This document shows, one piece after another, positions 52,084-54,090 of a stretch of 54,090 nt of DNA (positions within the stretch are counted from its first letter, which is position 1; each line of letters begins with the position of its first letter). Under the pieces are notes generated by a model. That model ran no database searches, had not been told where the DNA came from, and saw only the letters and a list, made by a program, of their open reading frames with translations. A program made the translations under genes and the position numbers. Where the stretch lies: assembly GCA_021405325.1 (NCBI GenBank), contig QWII01000069.1, forward strand, positions 1 through 54,090, given 5' to 3'. Source of the stretch: Caldilinea sp. CFX5. GTDB taxonomy: Bacteria > Chloroflexota > Anaerolineae > Caldilineales > Caldilineaceae.

Positions 52084-52460
52084 TCCTACTCAACTTTTCC
52101 CATCCCATCACCCCGGCGCAACGGGCGCAGATCGAGGCGCTCACCGGGCAGCCCATCGCCCAGATCGTCGACGCCATGCCCCACTTTGATGAGCAGCAGC
52201 CCTTTCCCCCCCAACTCCAGGCGCTGGTGATGGGCGTTGCGCTGACGCCGGCCCAGTGGCAGAGCGAGCCGATCTTGGTGGTCTTGCCGTCGCTCAACTT
52301 TATTGCCGCGGCGTTGTTGGCCGAATTGCATGGGCGCATGGGCTACTTCCCGCCGGTAGTGCGCACGCGACCGGTGGCCGATGTCGTGCCACGGCGTTAT
52401 GAAGTGGCCGAAATTTTGGATTTGCAAGGGATACGGGAGACGGCGCGCAAGGCGCGATAG
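52080..52460 (+). CDS. csx15: CRISPR-associated protein Csx15
   Basis: This 126-aa protein matches Csx15: [20 protein letters not shown] at the start, a central [40 protein letters not shown], and the end [27 protein letters not shown] lies upstream. Csx15 is found in type III loci; its role is not firmly known, with a Rossmann/CARF-like fold proposed. The family link rests on recall of the LLNFSHPLTP...[11 protein letters not shown] pattern. Confidence 0.82.
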   Translation: MILLNFSHPITPAQRAQIEALTGQPIAQIVDAMPHFDEQQPFPPQLQALVMGVALTPAQWQSEPILVVLPSLNFIAAALLAELHGRMGYFPPVVRTRPVADVVPRRYEVAEILDLQGIRETARKAR

Positions 52461-52475
52461 GACGGCGTTGGCCGG

Positions 52476-52606
52476 TTACTGACTGATTTCCGTCATCGCA
52501 GCCAGCCCGTTGAGCGTCACGATCAGGTGGTTGAGGACATCACGCCCAAGAATGATAGGTGTAAATCGCCATTGGCAAACTACCTGTAAAAATAGAGGAA
52601 TGCGTT
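52476..52606 (-). pseudogene. C-terminal remnant of a retropepsin-like aspartic protease
   Basis: Read on the minus strand this stretch encodes FTPIILGRDVLNHLIVTLNG...TEI followed by TAA at 52476-52478. That is the typical end (ILGRDVLN...LDG) of bacterial clan AA aspartic proteases. The DTG active site and the rest of the gene are missing, and the preceding gene ends just before it, so this is a leftover. Confidence 0.65.
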
Positions 52607-52609
52607 GGA

Positions 52610-53005
52610 TTAGTAGCCGCCAAAGCGTGGTGAACGCAACACCAATTCGCGTACAGCTTCCGCTTCCACCCGACGAACCAAAACGACTTTGCCAGCATAA
52701 TTGCGCCGTCGCCGTTCTAAGAGGGCATCTTCATCCAGATCATGATCCACAACCTGACCCTGATAAATGGCAACATAATAGCCTAACAACTGTTGTGCCA
52801 GGGCTGGATGCAACCTTTGATAAGCTTCATCCTCACGAGCCATTGCTGCCCGGTTTGGACTTACATGAATGTTGGGAAAAGGTTGCTGGGTCTCCTCAAG
52901 TTGTTCGGCCAACACTTGCTCAATGGTACGGTTGGTTGCCGTGGCTTGTTTTGCTGCTTCCCGATAAACTTTGGGCGGAAGTGTAAGGGTGACAGTATGA
53001 TCCAT
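52610..53005 (-). CDS. Small protein with RHH-like N-terminus, partner of the protease remnant
   Basis: This 131-aa protein (ATG 53005) starts MDHTVTLTLPPKVYREAAKQATATNRTIEQVLAE, a strand-helix-helix pattern like ribbon-helix-helix antitoxins, then a helical middle (EDEAYQRLHPALAQQLLGYYVAIYQG) and a basic C-terminal part. In Chloroflexota and cyanobacteria such genes precede a small aspartic protease gene, whose remnant follows here. Function unknown. Confidence 0.65.
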   Translation of the reverse strand: MDHTVTLTLPPKVYREAAKQATATNRTIEQVLAEQLEETQQPFPNIHVSPNRAAMAREDEAYQRLHPALAQQLLGYYVAIYQGQVVDHDLDEDALLERRRRNYAGKVVLVRRVEAEAVRELVLRSPRFGGY

Positions 53006-53103
53006 GAACTGTATTTATTCCTTGTTGGGTAAAGCTGCTGCTCAAAACGAACCTTGTTCCAGTATACCATGACCATTTTGCTTGTGCAAACCGGAGGTTT
53101 TTC

Positions 53104-53922
53104 ATGCTCATTGCCATTGTCCTGACCCTCACCTCGCCCACCGAGGCGACGCTGCCGCCGCACCTGGGACGGGCCAACTATGCCGCCACCCTGGCCGCGC
53201 TCCAACGGATCGACCCTGCCTTGGGGCCGGCGCTCCATGACGGCGAGGGGATCAAGCCGCTCACCTGCTCCGGGTTGCTGCCCTTTGCTAGCGGTCACGA
53301 CCCGATCCGCGTCCGCGCCGGCGGCGTCTACCATGTGCGCATGACCGGCTTGACACCGCTGGCGAGTGGGGCGCTGGAAGCCGCTTTCCTGCACCAGCCG
53401 CCGACTACCTGGCCACTGGCTGACCATGAATTTGTGGTCAGCCAGGTTGATTGTGACGCCGACCAGGAGCCGTGGAGCGGTAGCACCACCTATGAAACCC
53501 TGGCCGCCACCCAGTTGTTACAGGCCCAGGCGTTGCCGCGCAAGGTCGCCCTGCTCTTCCACAGCCCCACCACCTTTCAATCCAAGGGCATGCACATCCC
53601 CGTGCCGCTGCCCAACCTGCTCTTTGGCAGCCTGGTGGACCGCTGGAACGCCTTTAGCCCCATCACCCTCAGCCCCGACGTGCGCCGCTTTGGCGAAGAG
53701 ATGGTGGCCCTGAGCAGCTACCGCTTGGAGAGCCAGGTAGTGGTGCAAAAGAATGGCGCCCCCTTGATCGGCGGCGTCGGGCGCGCCACCTACACCGCGC
53801 TCGGCGGCGACCGCTACTGGCTCGCCACCATGCAGATGCTGGCCGACTTTGCCCTCTATAGCGGCGTGGGGGTCAAAACGACGATTGGGTTGGGGCAGGT
53901 GCGGCGGCTGGAGAAAGGATAA
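53104..53922 (+). CDS. cas6: Cas6 crRNA-processing endoribonuclease
   Basis: This 272-aa protein has GGAGG before the ATG. It shows the two-RAMP Cas6 layout: LIAIVLTL opening strand, LTCSGLLPF, VRAGGVYHVRMTGL, a central FHSPTTFQSKGMHIPVPLPNLLFGSLVDRWN typical of Cas6, and the glycine-rich loop GVGVKTTIGLGQVRRL at 253-268. Cas6 cuts the CRISPR transcript in the repeat; His residues in the first half are candidates for the catalytic base. It is high in GC like csx15, and 3 kb away from the effector operon. An array or adaptation genes probably follow outside the window. Confidence 0.88.
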   Translation: MLIAIVLTLTSPTEATLPPHLGRANYAATLAALQRIDPALGPALHDGEGIKPLTCSGLLPFASGHDPIRVRAGGVYHVRMTGLTPLASGALEAAFLHQPPTTWPLADHEFVVSQVDCDADQEPWSGSTTYETLAATQLLQAQALPRKVALLFHSPTTFQSKGMHIPVPLPNLLFGSLVDRWNAFSPITLSPDVRRFGEEMVALSSYRLESQVVVQKNGAPLIGGVGRATYTALGGDRYWLATMQMLADFALYSGVGVKTTIGLGQVRRLEKG

Positions 53923-54090
53923 GCAGCTTCACCCAACCACTGCGCCAGATCGTGGAGCAAGGGGGGCGGCTGTGCTGGTACGGGCGTGATAGGCCGGCGC
54001 GGGCGCGCCGTGCCGGCGAACTGAGCGGCCAGCGGTGGTTGTAACCGTTGGCGCAGATCGGCCGGCAACTGGAAGCGGGGCGTCGTGTCG
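53856..54090 (-). CDS. Possible C-terminal end of a minus-strand gene (partial)
   Basis: An open minus-strand frame runs from the window edge to a stop at 53856, overlapping the cas6 3' end by 67 nt. It reads FQLPADLRQRLQPPLAAQF and LLHDLAQWLGEAAYPF, which looks coding in its first part and Pro-rich later. No family is recognised. It might be a convergent cas- or RT-related gene, but the overlap with cas6 is a reason for caution. Confidence 0.3.
   Translation of the reverse strand, partial: DTTPRFQLPADLRQRLQPPLAAQFAGTARPRRPITPVPAQPPPLLHDLAQWLGEAAYPFSSRRTCPNPIVVLTPTPL

Noticed and set aside
53923..54090. Plus-strand continuation after cas6
   Set aside because: Frames after the cas6 stop are short and interrupted; no repeat or gene signature was found in this end.
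1..54090. tRNA, rRNA, integrase, IS transposase or phage genes
   Set aside because: None was recognised on either strand; the only transposase-related sequence is the truncated Rpn remnant at 15432-15986.

Overview
The window most resembles a member of the Chloroflexota (Anaerolineae/Caldilineales-like). The clues are about 60% GC in most genes, several CUT1-type sugar importers without their own ATPase, many Gfo/Idh/MocA and PhyH genes, dispersed palindromic repeats, and a type III-D CRISPR module with Csx15, Csx19 and Csx3. No rRNA, tRNA or integrase was seen, so this placement is inference.

Region 1 (1-4.8 kb, minus strand) holds the N-terminal 1025 residues of a polyketide synthase. It has a ketosynthase followed directly by a ketoreductase with no acyltransferase between them, then runs into a 42-bp tandem repeat at the window edge. 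Behind it lie a small unknown protein, an APH-type phosphotransferase and an overlapping Phd-type antitoxin with a clear promoter.

Region 2 (4.8-37.3 kb, almost all minus strand) is a large carbohydrate-catabolic block. It contains three importer operons (one solute-binding lipoprotein and two permeases each, no ATPase), three PhyH-type dioxygenases, three Gfo/Idh/MocA dehydrogenases, two medium-chain dehydrogenases, a TIM-barrel isomerase, a GH4 glycosidase, an N-acetylglucosamine-kinase-like protein, a ROK kinase, a cupin, two methyltransferases, a metallophosphoesterase and an SPFH pair. A GntR/HutC-family repressor heads the last operon, with a visible promoter and palindromic operator. 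Small toxin-antitoxin-type pairs (HEPN/MNT, DUF433/DUF5615, a nucleotidyltransferase pair) are scattered between the metabolic genes. Each importer operon has a strong hairpin between the binding-protein gene and the first permease gene.

Region 3 (37.5-54.1 kb) is a type III-D CRISPR-Cas locus. On the minus strand is a P-loop protein ending in two Csx3-like domains. Divergent from it are a CARF (NE0113-type) protein with a LuxR-type HTH, then a CARF protein with a nuclease-like C-terminus, a Cas10 without HD domain but with intact GGDD, a Csm3-like Cas7, a long Csx10 (Cas5), a double-Cas7 fusion, Csx19 and an 821-aa Cas7 with an S1-like tail. Further on are a HigB/HigA-like pair inserted between duplicated csx15-like 5' ends, a degenerate csx15 copy, an intact csx15, a small gene with a broken aspartic-protease neighbour, and cas6. 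The effector core (40.2-50.1 kb) is clearly lower in GC than the flanking csx3, CARF-HTH, csx15 and cas6 genes, suggesting a module exchange. The expected logic is: target RNA binding activates Cas10 to make cyclic oligoadenylate, the CARF proteins respond (one by transcription, one by a nuclease-like domain), and the Csx3 protein may remove the signal. No array, cas1 or cas2 is in the window.
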